Source of the DNA: Chara braunii
Lineage: Eukaryota > Streptophyta > Charophyceae > Charales > Characeae
Reading direction: 5' to 3'
Assembly (NCBI GenBank): GCA_003427395.1
Contig: BFEA01000069.1
Location: forward strand, 396,153-425,385
DNA length: 29,233 nucleotides
Shown here: positions 19,088 through 27,478 of the stretch, one piece after another
How the letters are laid out: every line of letters begins with the position of its first letter
How positions within the stretch are numbered: position 1 is the stretch's first letter
Made by a program: the position numbers and the translations under genes
Notes under the pieces: model-generated
What the model was told of the DNA's origin: nothing
Database searches by the model: none
Seen by the model: only the letters and a program-made list of their open reading frames with translations

Positions 19088-19345
19088 GACGGCTTGGGCC
19101 GTGCAACCAGCACTGCGGTAGCCTTTTACTGGTGCCCCTTGGCCCCGCCCAGGCATAGTTCACGACCTTGCGGGCCCCGACGGGCATACTCACAGTCGAA
19201 CCTTTCATAGCAGATGGTGGGTGGCAGACTGTGCGCCCACAACGAGCCCCGCCATCCTAGTTTCTTCCTCCTTGTGGGCCCGGCTCCCACCGGCTCGCAT
19301 GCACGTTGAATTCTCTGGCCTGAGTTTCAAGACAGACGGAGAAAG
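19088..19345 (-). pseudogene. Large-subunit (25S/28S) rRNA fragment, antisense
   Basis: On the minus strand, GTCTTGAAACTCAGGCCAGA, GTGAGTATGCCCGTCGGGGC and GTCGTGAACTATGCCTGGGC match conserved LSU rRNA (CCGTCTTGAAACACGGACC, then GTGAACTATGCCTG) in correct order. About a dozen bases around the GAGGAAACTCTGG stem are missing. In intact rRNA this part lies upstream of the fragment at 18850-19079, yet here it is inverted and joined 3' end to 3' end. It is clearly a rearranged pseudogene. Confidence 0.88.
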
Positions 19346-19859
19346 GAATTTCGTTAGCATCCAGAACACGCAGGAACCCGAGCGGCCCGCAAAGGAGGCG
19401 TGTGATCAAGGTCCTCGACTGCCGTGATTTCCGCCCGTGCCCGACAATGCCGTGATTGAGCCAGGCCCGTCGGTCCTAACGTCGGTCTCGGAACTGACCA
19501 CCGAGTCAAAGACATTAGTAAAAAAAAATAAAAGTAAGAATAATAATAATAAAAATAATAAACGCAAGGGAATACAAAAAAAAAGGTAGCGGGCCGAAGG
19601 GCCGCGCGTTCTTCTGGCCTGTGACGCCGCGCACACCCAAGCCGCGCATGGTTGCACCTTTGTTGTCAATATCCCGTGTGCGCCGCTCACCCGGGCGATG
19701 ACTTAAACTTCCTCTCACATGTGTATCGTCACCCGGACGAGGCTGCACTGGTGTGATTTGCAAAAAACACGCCAAATACCCTTGTAAGGGCATTTGGTAC
19801 GACAGCGCGGTCCTAAGGGGATAGAGCTCCGCGAGGAGGGACAAAACCCTACGAGAGGT
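19346..19859. other. Unassigned; AT-rich tract between rRNA and gag remnants
   Basis: An A/T-rich microsatellite-like tract lies at about 19518-19585. On the minus strand near 19760-19800 a KCPYKGIWRVFCKSH-like peptide can be read that vaguely recalls a zinc finger, but the frame closes quickly. It may be the decayed 3' end of the adjacent gag-like element. Confidence 0.35.
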
Positions 19860-20615
19860 CTATCTAAGGGATGGCGAACTTGCGGGCGCCAGCCTGAGCA
19901 ACCCGACTGCTAGCATGACCCATGGTGGACATGGCCATCTGCAAGCGGTCGGCCATCGCGACAGTCTCATCATCCAAGTGGTATTGGATGACATCTCGAA
20001 TCTCGATGTCCTCGGGGGTGTCCTCCAAAGTAGGGTTAAGCTTGGTCGGGGCGTCGTCGCCGTACTCGAGCGCATTGTAGCGCCGAGAGGAGGGAGCTCC
20101 GGTCTGAGCAGGGCAGTGAAAATGACCAGCAAAAAAGGAGCGTCCTCAAGTGGAACCACGAGATTGGGAGGTAGCAACTGGCCGCAAAGAGGATGGGCAA
20201 CAAAGAAACGACTACACATTCTCTGGTACTGACGCGCAACCTCGTTTACCAGCTCCGCGGAAGAGAATGGCCGACTCCATAACTCCAAGCGGTAGTCAGT
20301 CAGAAGACTGACGAGGAACCAGTCAGTGAGGAAGACCTTCGGTAGAAACGTCTCATTAGAAACAAGGCGGGCGTCTTGAAACACCCAGATGTGACGCTTG
20401 AGGTCAGCCGGTGCAGAGGACCCGAACCATCGGGTGTGTGTGATGTGATCTAAAGCATCAGTGGTGCGATGACGAGCGCCAATGTGGTCCTGAAGGAAGG
20501 CTGCAAAGTCTGCAAGAGTGGGGACATCACCCATACCGAGGCGCTGGGTATAGTAGTCCTCCCAGGCAGTGGAAGGGCTGCCTTGCAATTTGGCTGCGAG
20601 CACATCGCACCACAA
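19860..20615 (-). pseudogene. Retrotransposon gag (capsid)-like frame
   Basis: This 251-codon minus-strand frame begins MWCDVLAAKLQGSPSTAWED. The KLQG-S-x-AW pattern, then a Leu/Phe-rich TLADFAAFLQDHI, resemble the core of plant LTR-retroelement gag (KLxGxAxxWW...F...L). Further in, KVFLTDWFLVSLLTDYRLEL and SAELVNEVARQYQRM fit the gag helices that follow (FLxGL...L...A). After about residue 170 the protein becomes Pro/Arg/Thr-rich and incoherent, suggesting a frameshift. No zinc knuckle (CX2CX4HX4C) is visible. It lies downstream of a minus-strand primer-binding site. The match is to fold pattern only, not a close sequence. Confidence 0.5.
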
Positions 20616-21333
20616 CTCCTAACGGGTGGTCGTCAGAGAGAGTGTGCGTGTTGCTATCTGCAACAACAAGAGACGCGAGATGTGCCATCATACTCGAGAA
20701 TGTCTTCCTCCACCACCCCTTCGGCTCCCATCATGCCGGCTCGATTCCCTCGACATGCTCCTGAGCCTCTCCCCTCCTGCCTAGCCATTTTGGGACAACT
20801 GCCCACGGTCGTTGCCTCACGTTTGTTGGTCCATCTGCCAGCGGCCACAACCCACATCCTTCCCCCACCTCTGCCCCTGCCTTGGTCCCGACTTTCGTTG
20901 TGGCATTGCAGGCGCCTCGGTCTCTCTCCCCCCCCCATCAGCATAGTGGACACCCTCCTGTGTGCACCTCGCGTGCACGAAGTCGGGGGTGGAGGGGGCA
21001 GACGGGATATCCCAGCAGAAGGAGGAATCCTAGATTGCTGGGTTCCCTGCTGTGGGGGTAAAGGGTCGAAGGCTGGGAGAAGTGGACGGAACTGTAATAC
21101 CGCGACCGATGCAGGAATCTGGGAAGCAACACCGGTTAAGGTCGATGAAACTGTCGGGCCAAACGGTGGTATCGAGACCGCAGTACGACAATGGCAGAAA
21201 CGGTAGGGGCGGTAGAGACTAAGAGAGGTGTGGCAACAAACGGGGTTGGCTGAGCGGCAACGACATTCACCACTACTGGGGGGGAGTGCTGGTCTTGAGC
21301 GGTAGAAGAGGAAGAACCACCACGTCGGTGTTG
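20616..21333 (-). other. Probable decayed middle of the gag-like element
   Basis: The strip lies between the gag-like N-terminal frame and the capsid-like frame on the minus strand. Open frames on both strands are interrupted and Gly/Arg- or Pro/Ser-rich. It is inferred to be part of the same element by position only. Confidence 0.35.
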
Positions 21334-21639
21334 CTACAGTTGTGAAGACCCGGCCAGTGAGTCGGTGGGGGATGGAGTATGAGAATGGAGGGTGGTGCGA
21401 TGGGGAGAGCCCTTGAGGCGATGCACGTCAAGGGCAAGCGCATTGATTTGCTGTTGCAGTGGTCCAAGCATACTGAGTTGCACTTGGATGACCAGAAGGA
21501 CCGCGTGGATGTCCATGGTGTACGCTTGGGCCTGACCTTGAGCCACCGGTTGAACGCTCGCCTGGGAGGTAGACGGCGGCGTGACGATCTCCCCAGATGT
21601 ACTCACGTCCATGTGCGGTGGAAGGATGAGAGTAGACAT
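21334..21639 (-). pseudogene. Putative N-terminal gag segment
   Basis: This 101-codon minus-strand frame starts MSTLILPPHMDVSTS. It has a polar Ser/Thr/Gln-rich head, then a leucine-rich helix-like stretch (VQLSMLGPLQQQINALALDV) and a basic Ser/Pro/Thr tail. That layout is common at gag N termini: a disordered leader then a coiled coil. It is the first substantial ATG frame downstream of the minus-strand primer-binding site and points toward the capsid-like frame. No diagnostic motif is present, so the assignment rests mainly on context. Confidence 0.35.
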
Positions 21640-22088
21640 GGTAGGAGATGGAGAAGGAGGTGGTGAAATATATGGGTTGTGGAGTGGGGAGAGGGGACCA
21701 CCGGTAAGAGGGAGGGGACCGCGGGACCGAAGTGGGTAGTCATGAGTCAGCTCGCCTCGGTCGTGTGTGAGATGGTGGCGCGAATCCGGTCGAGGGGAGA
21801 GGAGCCATTCAGGTCCAGGGTGCCTGACGGGGGGACGTGGGAGAGGAGGGCGGTTAGGAGAACACTAAACCTTAAAACAACCCTAACTGGAGTTTGGGTG
21901 GTTAGGGTAGGGTAGCGACGACCTAATCAAAACAAAAAAAATAACAACCATGAAGGGAACAGGAAAAAAAAAAAAAAGTGAAATTTTGAGGAAAAAAAAA
22001 ATTAAAAATAATAATAATTAAAGAAATAACTTCAAATAAGTGAGCAAAGTGTGAAGAGAAAAAAAATATTTATTTTTTTGGAATGTTC
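21640..22088. other. Leader of the putative minus-strand element: G-rich then A-rich
   Basis: G-rich DNA (about 21640-21860) is followed by a block with AAACAACCCTAACTGGAG-like words and A-rich homopolymers (about 21930-22075). No gene is seen. Confidence 0.4.
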
Positions 22089-22454
22089 GGCAGCATTTCG
22101 CTACCTCCCATGGGATCAAAAATGTGCCAAGAGGAAGGAGAGACTAAGAGAAGTACACCAAGTTTTACAATGCCGCAAATTAAAATTTTCATTAAAAAAA
22201 AATAAGAAATAAAAAAATTAGGAGGTGGAGGAAAGTGAAGAGAAAACCAAGTTTCGAATTTTTTAAAAAATTCGGGAGCATTTTGTTACCCTCATGGGGT
22301 CTAAGTGTGCCGTTAAGAAGAATGACCAAGTAAAATAGGAAAATTTCGCCAGCACTTCGCTACCCCCTAGGGGTCAAATGTGCTGGAAAAAGACTAAGTA
22401 GGAAAAATCAAAATTTTCGCAATACTTCGTTACCCCCAATGCGTCAAAATGTGC
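22089..22454. repeat. Four hairpin-forming repeats
   Basis: Four related segments lie at 22089-22128, 22273-22312, 22349-22386 and 22419-22454, with starts about 184, 76 and 70 bp apart. Each has an outer stem (GCAYTT.../...AAATGTGC), the conserved CGCTACC or GTTACC, and an inner CCC-NN-GGG palindrome. In copy 3 CCAGCAC pairs with GTGCTGG and CCCC with GGGG around TA. In copy 1 the inner palindrome is TCCCATGGGA and the outer stem GGCA.CATTT/AAATGTGCC. A GACTAAGTAGGAAAA-like spacer follows. Copies 2 and 4 are more degenerate. Confidence 0.8.
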
Positions 22455-22539
22455 ACTGAAAGAAAGAATGACTAAATCCTTACAAGATATAAAGGTACCA
22501 CATAAAAATTCGAATTTTTTTAGGCTACCAGAGTGGCCC

Positions 22540-22957
22540 GAGATCACTTGCACGGTCGGGCTAAAAACATTAAAAAAAATAAAAATAAAAATATAATTTT
22601 TAAAATTTATTTTCTATTTTGAATTTGGTGAAGAATTTCGATGTGACCATGAGACAAAAATTGTTCAATTTATTTTTATCCATAATATATATATTTTTTT
22701 TGGATATTTTCGATTTTTTTTTTTTGCTGGGCCCTTCCCTGGTCCTTGCACGGGTTGGCCACTCGGGACCGGGGCGGCCCGGCTGGTAGCCCAAGAATTT
22801 TTAGAATAAATAAAAATAAAAATAAAATAAATAATAAAATGAAAAAAAGGTAGTGAATAAGATAATTCAAAATTAAAAAATAAATAAATAAATAAATCAA
22901 AGAGAAAGATAAAAGGAAAAAAACAGAAAAAAACATAATTGGGGGCGGGGGGGGGGN
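22540..22957. repeat. AT-rich low-complexity region with GC-rich island
   Basis: A/T-rich DNA (22560-22730 and 22800-22940) surrounds a GC-rich island at 22733-22795. The island shares TTGCACGG and an inverted GGCTACCAG with 22523-22560. The 22620-22720 part aligns loosely with 3715-3820. A G-run with one unresolved base (22957) closes the region. Confidence 0.6.
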
Positions 22958-23370
22958 GAAAAAGTGATGAAAAGTAAAAGAAATAGGTGAGAAAGAAAGA
23001 TTGAAGTGATAGGTGAGGGAGATGATGGGGTTGTAGTTGGGGGAAGAAAGAGGGAGAGGAGGAGGAGAGAATGACAGAGAAAGCTATGGAAAAAATGAAG
23101 AAAAAAGTGAGATATTAGTAAACGAGGGTGAGTGGAGAGAGAGGAGTGAAAAAAATGGTGGAAGATGTGAAAAGGGAGGGGCATGAAGAAAATAATGAGA
23201 AGAAGATAAAAAAAGTAGTGAAAAGATGAAAGGAAAGTGAGGTTGGGAGAGAAAAAATAGAACATAGGACGAGTGAAAAAAGGAGATGGATGAGTGGTGG
23301 TGAGAGAAAAAGGAAGGTCAGATGATGAAGGGGAAAGAGGGAAAAGGGAGGGGCATAATGAATTAGTGAT
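22958..23370 (+). repeat. Polypurine (GA-rich) tract, about 400 bp
   Basis: The plus strand is overwhelmingly G and A, irregular rather than a perfect microsatellite. The 170-codon frame on the other strand is a Ser/Phe/Leu/Pro-rich translation of it and not a gene. Such tracts can adopt triplex (H-DNA) structures. Confidence 0.9.
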
Positions 23371-23932
23371 GAGAGAGGTGATACCCAACTCTTGGGTGAC
23401 CAAAAGCAAAAAAATTCACCAAGATCCACAAAATCTTGGTCTTCACACACCCCTTAGGAAAATGAGTCTTCAAGGTGGTGATGAACTGTTGTTGCAGCAG
23501 TTTGATCTGATCAGAAGGATCAGATATGTTGACGAAGAAACATTGTCTGGGTCTGGCTGGGATCTTGATCAGCCACCCAGTTCCACTGTAATGCAGCCCC
23601 CTAGCCATAGGGGTCTTCAAGAATCCTCAACAAGCTGCCACGTAGTACTTTTGGAGATGGTCACGGACTAAGAGAGGAGAGGTAGAGTGCAAACACTCTT
23701 TTGCCAATAATTGTTCATGCACAAGGTAAAATTTGGCAAAAGAGGACTTGTTGGAAATATTTTTGAAAGCCGCTTCCAACAAGATAAGGCGCAGCATCAG
23801 CCACTGCCTGCAGTAATAACGCTTGTTGAAAACACGAGCAAGGGTGGTTTTGAGAGCTTCAAAAAAACATTTCGATCTTTGAAAGATCGTAGCTCCTCAA
23901 CCACCGCATATAATTAAGTCATGTATAGCTTG
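23371..23932. other. Unassigned, both strands partly open
   Basis: Frames at 23294-23671 (+), 23363-23620 (-) and 23711-23917 (+) all give protein-like but unrecognised peptides. CGATCTTTGAAAGATCG at about 23873-23889 is an almost perfect palindrome. By position this is the leader between primer-binding site and gag of the minus-strand element. Confidence 0.35.
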
Positions 23933-23961
23933 TTGGAAGCGTCTCGTCGAGAGCGTTCCAA
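23933..23961. repeat. Imperfect palindrome
   Basis: TTGGAAGCGTCTC and GAGAGCGTTCCAA are inverted around GTC with two internal mismatches. It lies in the presumed leader close to the primer-binding site. Similar CTCGACGAGAC palindromes are, as I recall, common in plant Ty3-type elements. Confidence 0.55.
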
Positions 23962-24127
23962 TACGTTAAAGAACAATAAATTTGGTGCACTGGTGCAAAA
24001 ATGACAATCGAAAGAGTACACTGGTATCATTACCAAAAAAAAGTGGTGAGTTTTTATTTTTCTTTTTCAAGTCGAGTAACAACTGATAGGTGGGGTGGGT
24101 GGGGAGGGGGAGCAGGGAGGAAAGCCC

Positions 24128-24139
24128 ACTCTGATACCA
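24128..24139 (-). promoter_or_regulatory. Primer-binding site for initiator-Met tRNA
   Basis: Read on the minus strand this is TGGTATCAGAGT, matching the canonical plant LTR-element primer-binding site TGGTATCAGAGC at 11 of 12 positions. It lies one base inside a CA dinucleotide (CTGTCACA on the minus strand), as expected at an LTR end. It orients the element leftwards, toward the gag-like frames. Confidence 0.7.
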
Positions 24140-24140
24140 G

Positions 24141-24160
24141 TGTGACAGAACCGCCGAGAT
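24141..24160 (-). mobile_element. Inner edge of a 5' LTR (minus strand)
   Basis: On the plus strand the sequence starts TGTGACAGAACCGCC, so the minus-strand LTR ends in CA next to the primer-binding site. The outer end of the LTR to the right is not identifiable, because LINE-like sequence begins within about 240 bp. No second LTR copy was found to the left by eye. Confidence 0.5.
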
Positions 24161-24376
24161 GGCGGTTTGTCAGGATTAAGACGAAGAGATGAGGATGAAG
24201 GAGATGAAGATGAAGCTAGAAGGGAGAACGCAACTTTAATGCAGACTCAACACGTACGTACTGCAAAATGTGCAAATGAAGAATGATATGAAAACAGACT
24301 GCAGCTGCGGTATACCCTCAGCAGACTGAATGCACTGGATTGGATTGATACCGACGGTGGTACCGGAATGGACTGG

Positions 24377-24921
24377 AGTGAAACAACAGTCCAATCCATG
24401 CAGTTCTTCTTGTGGACCTTGAGAAAGCATACGGCCCGATTAACTGGTCGTATGTATTAACAACTCTTTAAGTAACGGGATTCAACCGTAACTTTTGTAC
24501 ATGAGTAATTGCAATGTACACTGTACTTGCTGCGGCCGTTGTGATAAACGACATACTCTCAAATAAGTTTTCTTTGTCTCGCTCCCTACGACAGGTTTGC
24601 CTGTTCGTACCCGTGCTATTCACAATTTGAATAAAAATCATGATGAATAACATCGGATCAGACCCCTACATTACAAGTTTTTTAGTTGGGTCCTCACAAT
24701 ATAAAGTCAAGACACTTGTCGATGATTTCTTCACTGCGGTGAGAAACTTTGACGACTCACCACGAACTCTTAAGGATTACCTATATGATTATTCCAACAT
24801 GTCGGAAGTTTCTATGAACTGACACAAATCAGTATTATTTTTGTCGTCGAACTTTCACTTATCAGTCCAGTGGGGAATAGAGAAAATCGACGAGGATAAA
24901 TCAGAAATATTTCTGGGTGTT
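24377..24921 (+). pseudogene. LINE reverse transcriptase core (broken)
   Basis: NNSPIHAVLLVDLEKAYG precedes in-frame RSLRQVC and KTLVDDFFTAV, the LINE equivalents of D-K-AYD, the RQG-PLSP turn and the catalytic F-A-DD. The second and third catalytic aspartates survive in LVDD, but the usual F/Y-A is replaced by L-V. In-frame stops occur after the first block (LTTL, then stop), after VLFTI and before HKSVLF. The piece ends with EIFLGV. Ordinary RT would make cDNA from the LINE RNA at a nicked target; this copy cannot. Confidence 0.85.
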
Positions 24922-24927
24922 TGAATT

Positions 24928-25360
24928 TTGCTACTCGCCTGTGAAGCTGACCAAGACGATCTATTGCTACAAAAATCACTCCACAGGCTGGTTACTTGGA
25001 GTAAAACCTCTCACCTGTCCTTATTTGGAAGAGGTATAGTCATAAATGATGCATTGTTTGCTTTATTGTGGTTCGTTGGTATGGTTCAAAGATTTGGTAA
25101 ACAACTTTACAACTTGGTAAAACGAAACGCAACAAAATTTATCTGGAAACTATATGGTAACGAAGAAGAATCTTTCCTCTCCAAAGTCGCGTAGGAAATG
25201 TTGTGCCTCCCACGCGACGAAGGAGGCCCATAAATTCTCGATCCTAAAAAACAAAATGATGCTATATTAATTAAGTGGTTTATCAATGCCTCGTTGAAGT
25301 TTTCAGACACCTACAAGATTAAGTTGGCAGAATACATTATTGCCAAAGAATGAAATTTGT
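24928..25360 (+). pseudogene. LINE region after RT (thumb/connection), broken
   Basis: The same frame continues with LHRLVTWSKTSHLSLFGRGI, then FIWKLYGNEE and, after a stop at 25192, LPRDEGGP...ILDPKKQNDA. These match the familiar plant LINE order: W..LSL.GR..., F.W......, GGLGL.D....N.A. Stops at 25192 and 25223-25225 inactivate it. Confidence 0.7.
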
Positions 25361-26044
25361 CTACACAATCCAATGAATGACCATGCTTGCTCTTGTACTC
25401 GTTTCATAGACAACTTATTAAATCCTTTTTTTTTGTGCTATTATCTAAGCCTGAAAATTATCGCTCAAATTTTATTTGAGAACCCAAATATCCGCTCTCC
25501 TAGCGGAGAATAGATAAATGCCGACACCAGGCCTGAAAGTTTCGGTCGTACCTGGATTGAGAAAAATATTCTTCAGGTTGAGGACTTGTGGGATGAACTA
25601 AAGGGTAACTAGATTTTGGTAGCTTATGTGAGATCAATTGTGGGATAAATCAAAGATCTGGAGTTGAAAAAGAATGTATTAGTTGATGTTATCCCATCTT
25701 CCTAGAGAAAAATTGTGTACTCAGAGAAATTTAACCTCCCTAGAACGTGGTATGTGGCTAATGAGACTAGACCATCTAAAGGAATTTGGAAATTAATCTT
25801 GACTCAAACTGTTGGTAAGCGCATTTTCTAGGGATGGTCTGTGTCTAATTCAGGTTTGTCCCCATTTCCTTCCCAACCCCAGCCAGTGGTGGAAACGTTT
25901 TTCACTCAGATTCGTGTAATTGAGAATGTGGCTCAGAATGGTATCGCTTCGTGTTCCCTGTTTTCTCATGGCAGACCAATACGCGCCTTGAAACTAGATC
26001 CTAAAATGTGGGAATAAAGGGCGTCAAGACATAAGGGTCAAAAC
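25361..26044 (+). pseudogene. LINE interior, heavily decayed
   Basis: LINE-like fragments can be read in several frames, for example KFNLPRTWYVANETRPSKGIW near 25730-25790, with numerous stops. No separate gene is apparent. Confidence 0.5.
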
Positions 26045-26400
26045 TTGTGTCTGTTGGACTATAACCAGAGAATGGGATATAACCTTCTTATCCCCTCTAG
26101 AGATCCGCTCATGGTTGCAATATCTAGATTACAAGCAGTGTTAATGCTTGGCCCAGACCAGATAACCTCATCCATAAACAAATATTGGCGTTTGTTGAAA
26201 CAGATTCCAATCCAAAGAATGACAACCATTCTTTGGTTACTATCACTGGTCTCCACTCCTTCGGTGGTTTGGCTTCTCCAACATGGTGTGAAGATTAAAC
26301 TTATCTGCCAAAGATGCCAATGGACATTCGAGTTCACTGTGCACCCCTGGTTGGACTGTCGACTTCAATGAGGATCTGGGCATAGTGGATAATTTGAAGG
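26045..26400 (+). pseudogene. LINE zinc-binding (zf-RVT-like) region, broken
   Basis: The 108-codon frame includes INKYWRLLKQIPIQRMTTIL and then LICQRCQWTFEFTVHPWLDC, which resembles the reverse-transcriptase zinc-binding pattern C-x2-C-x(n)-H-x(4)-C found at plant LINE C termini. It is shifted by one base relative to the RT frame, so at least one indel lies in between. Confidence 0.6.
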
Positions 26401-26451
26401 AAGTAGGATCTCTTGTCGGCCGGCTCTCTGACATGGGACAAAAATTGAACT

Positions 26452-26769
26452 TTGCTTGGAGGAATCCCAGATAATCTGGCATTGGACAAGGGATGGGGGT
26501 ATGTGACACAAGTTGCTCGTGTAGTGATTTCTCACACAATCAGGAGTGCCAGAAATGACCAAGTGTTCAATGGGAAATATTGGCCTCATCAACAGATTCG
26601 AGCAACAATATACCAAGGTATTCGGCATGCTATCCTAACAGACTGGAGGAGGAAAGTATCCGAAGCTGAAAACAAGACAAGTGGAACTCGATGGCTCAAG
26701 GAAACCTGGTGTGTTCGAAATTATTTTGTTGAAGTACATATAGATGGCAAGGTGTCTCTAAGTGAATGA
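26452..26769 (+). pseudogene. LINE C-terminal segment
   Basis: VVISHTIRSARNDQVFNGKY corresponds to the plant LINE W-x-RN-x-x-F motif after the zinc-binding region. The frame then reads EVHIDGK near its end, which could be the start of an RNase H-like domain (N-x-DG). The frame is again that of the RT core. The 105-codon frame is uninterrupted but isolated. Confidence 0.6.
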
Positions 26770-27459
26770 CTATTTAGAATATAAAGTAGTTGTATCAACT
26801 TGATTGGCTCGGTTGGAGGTTTCTGTCGTAGTAAACAAACAGTTCGTGGTGGAGGGAGTTTTAAAGTTTTATTACTAGGTCTTAATGGAGAGTTGATCAT
26901 GATGCTGTAGGCATCTAACCCATACCGGGATTGCACTGTTCTTCTAACATAGTCTCCTGTTTGTTTTTATAGGGCCTTGCTGGAACATTGGTGGTAAACA
27001 GTGGATAGAGGTTAGCTTCATCCCTTTCCTATCCCCGAGTTTATTACCCTCTTAGTAGATAGAGTTTTGACTTTTATTATCTATTCCCGCCTGATTTGCT
27101 CAGTGATCTGATAAGGGAGAAATATTGGCTTAGTAGTTAGAATAACTTGTGACATGTTTTGTGGCTTGTGTTGCTTTGTTGGCCTTGGTGACTTTTTTTT
27201 TTTATTTACTCAGGATTATAGTTTATTGCATGGCAGCGGTCCGAGTTTTGACCATTCTTGTCCCTTGCTTATAAAAACCCAACGCATGGTATCTGATGTA
27301 CTAATTAGTTTTCCCGGGTTGTATTGTTGAGGGATTCCCGACCTCAGATTGTTCCCCGAAGTTAATAATATGAAGCCTCGAGGGTCCCGTTTTTTTATAA
27401 GAGAAAGAAAAAACTTTACATGATGCCGAAAATTCCTCACAAACAACCCGGAATGAAAT
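26770..27459 (+). other. Probable LINE 3' region, then AT-rich DNA
   Basis: Just after the C-terminal segment, broken frames give GGFCRSKQTVRGGG and LNGELIMML, which would fit an RNase H glycine-rich strand and catalytic-Glu helix; this is weak. A run of T lies at about 27192-27202. No gene is seen after that. Confidence 0.35.
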
Positions 27460-27478
27460 TGTCACGGGCTGGGACCAC
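27460..27478 (+). mobile_element. Possible LTR 5' terminus
   Basis: TGTCACGGGCTGGGACCAC resembles the start of many plant Ty3-type LTRs (TGTCACGGGC). No matching end, primer-binding site or polypurine tract was found nearby, so this is a hint only. Confidence 0.25.

Larger units (their letters stand above)
24377..26769 (+). mobile_element. Degenerate 5'-truncated LINE
   Basis: The order of motifs follows a plant L1-type ORF2 from the middle of the RT onward: DLEKAY (24415-24432), RQ at 24589 in the place of RQGCPLSP, a VDD catalytic box (24718-24726), HKSVLF, FLGV, a GGP..ILDP block after 25210, a zinc-binding-like region (26045-26400) and a C-terminal RARND-type region (26452-26769). Most blocks share one frame with stops between them; the 26045 block is shifted. 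The endonuclease and the first part of RT are missing, matching 5' truncation by target-primed reverse transcription. No poly(A) tail was delimited. Confidence 0.85.

Noticed and set aside
18918-19208. Minus-strand frame of 96 codons
   Set aside because: It overlaps both inverted rRNA fragments and is a shadow of rRNA.
19515-19844. 109-codon frame ending in a hydrophobic tail resembling a membrane anchor
   Set aside because: The hydrophobic end is translated from an AT-rich simple repeat; the rest has no recognisable domain.
20469-21206. 245-codon plus-strand frame
   Set aside because: It runs antisense to the gag-like region, is rich in Pro/Arg/Ser without a domain, and is best explained as a GC-biased shadow.
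22897-23409. 170-codon Ser/Phe/Leu/Pro-rich minus-strand frame
   Set aside because: It is the translation of the polypurine tract and low-complexity DNA, with an unresolved base inside.
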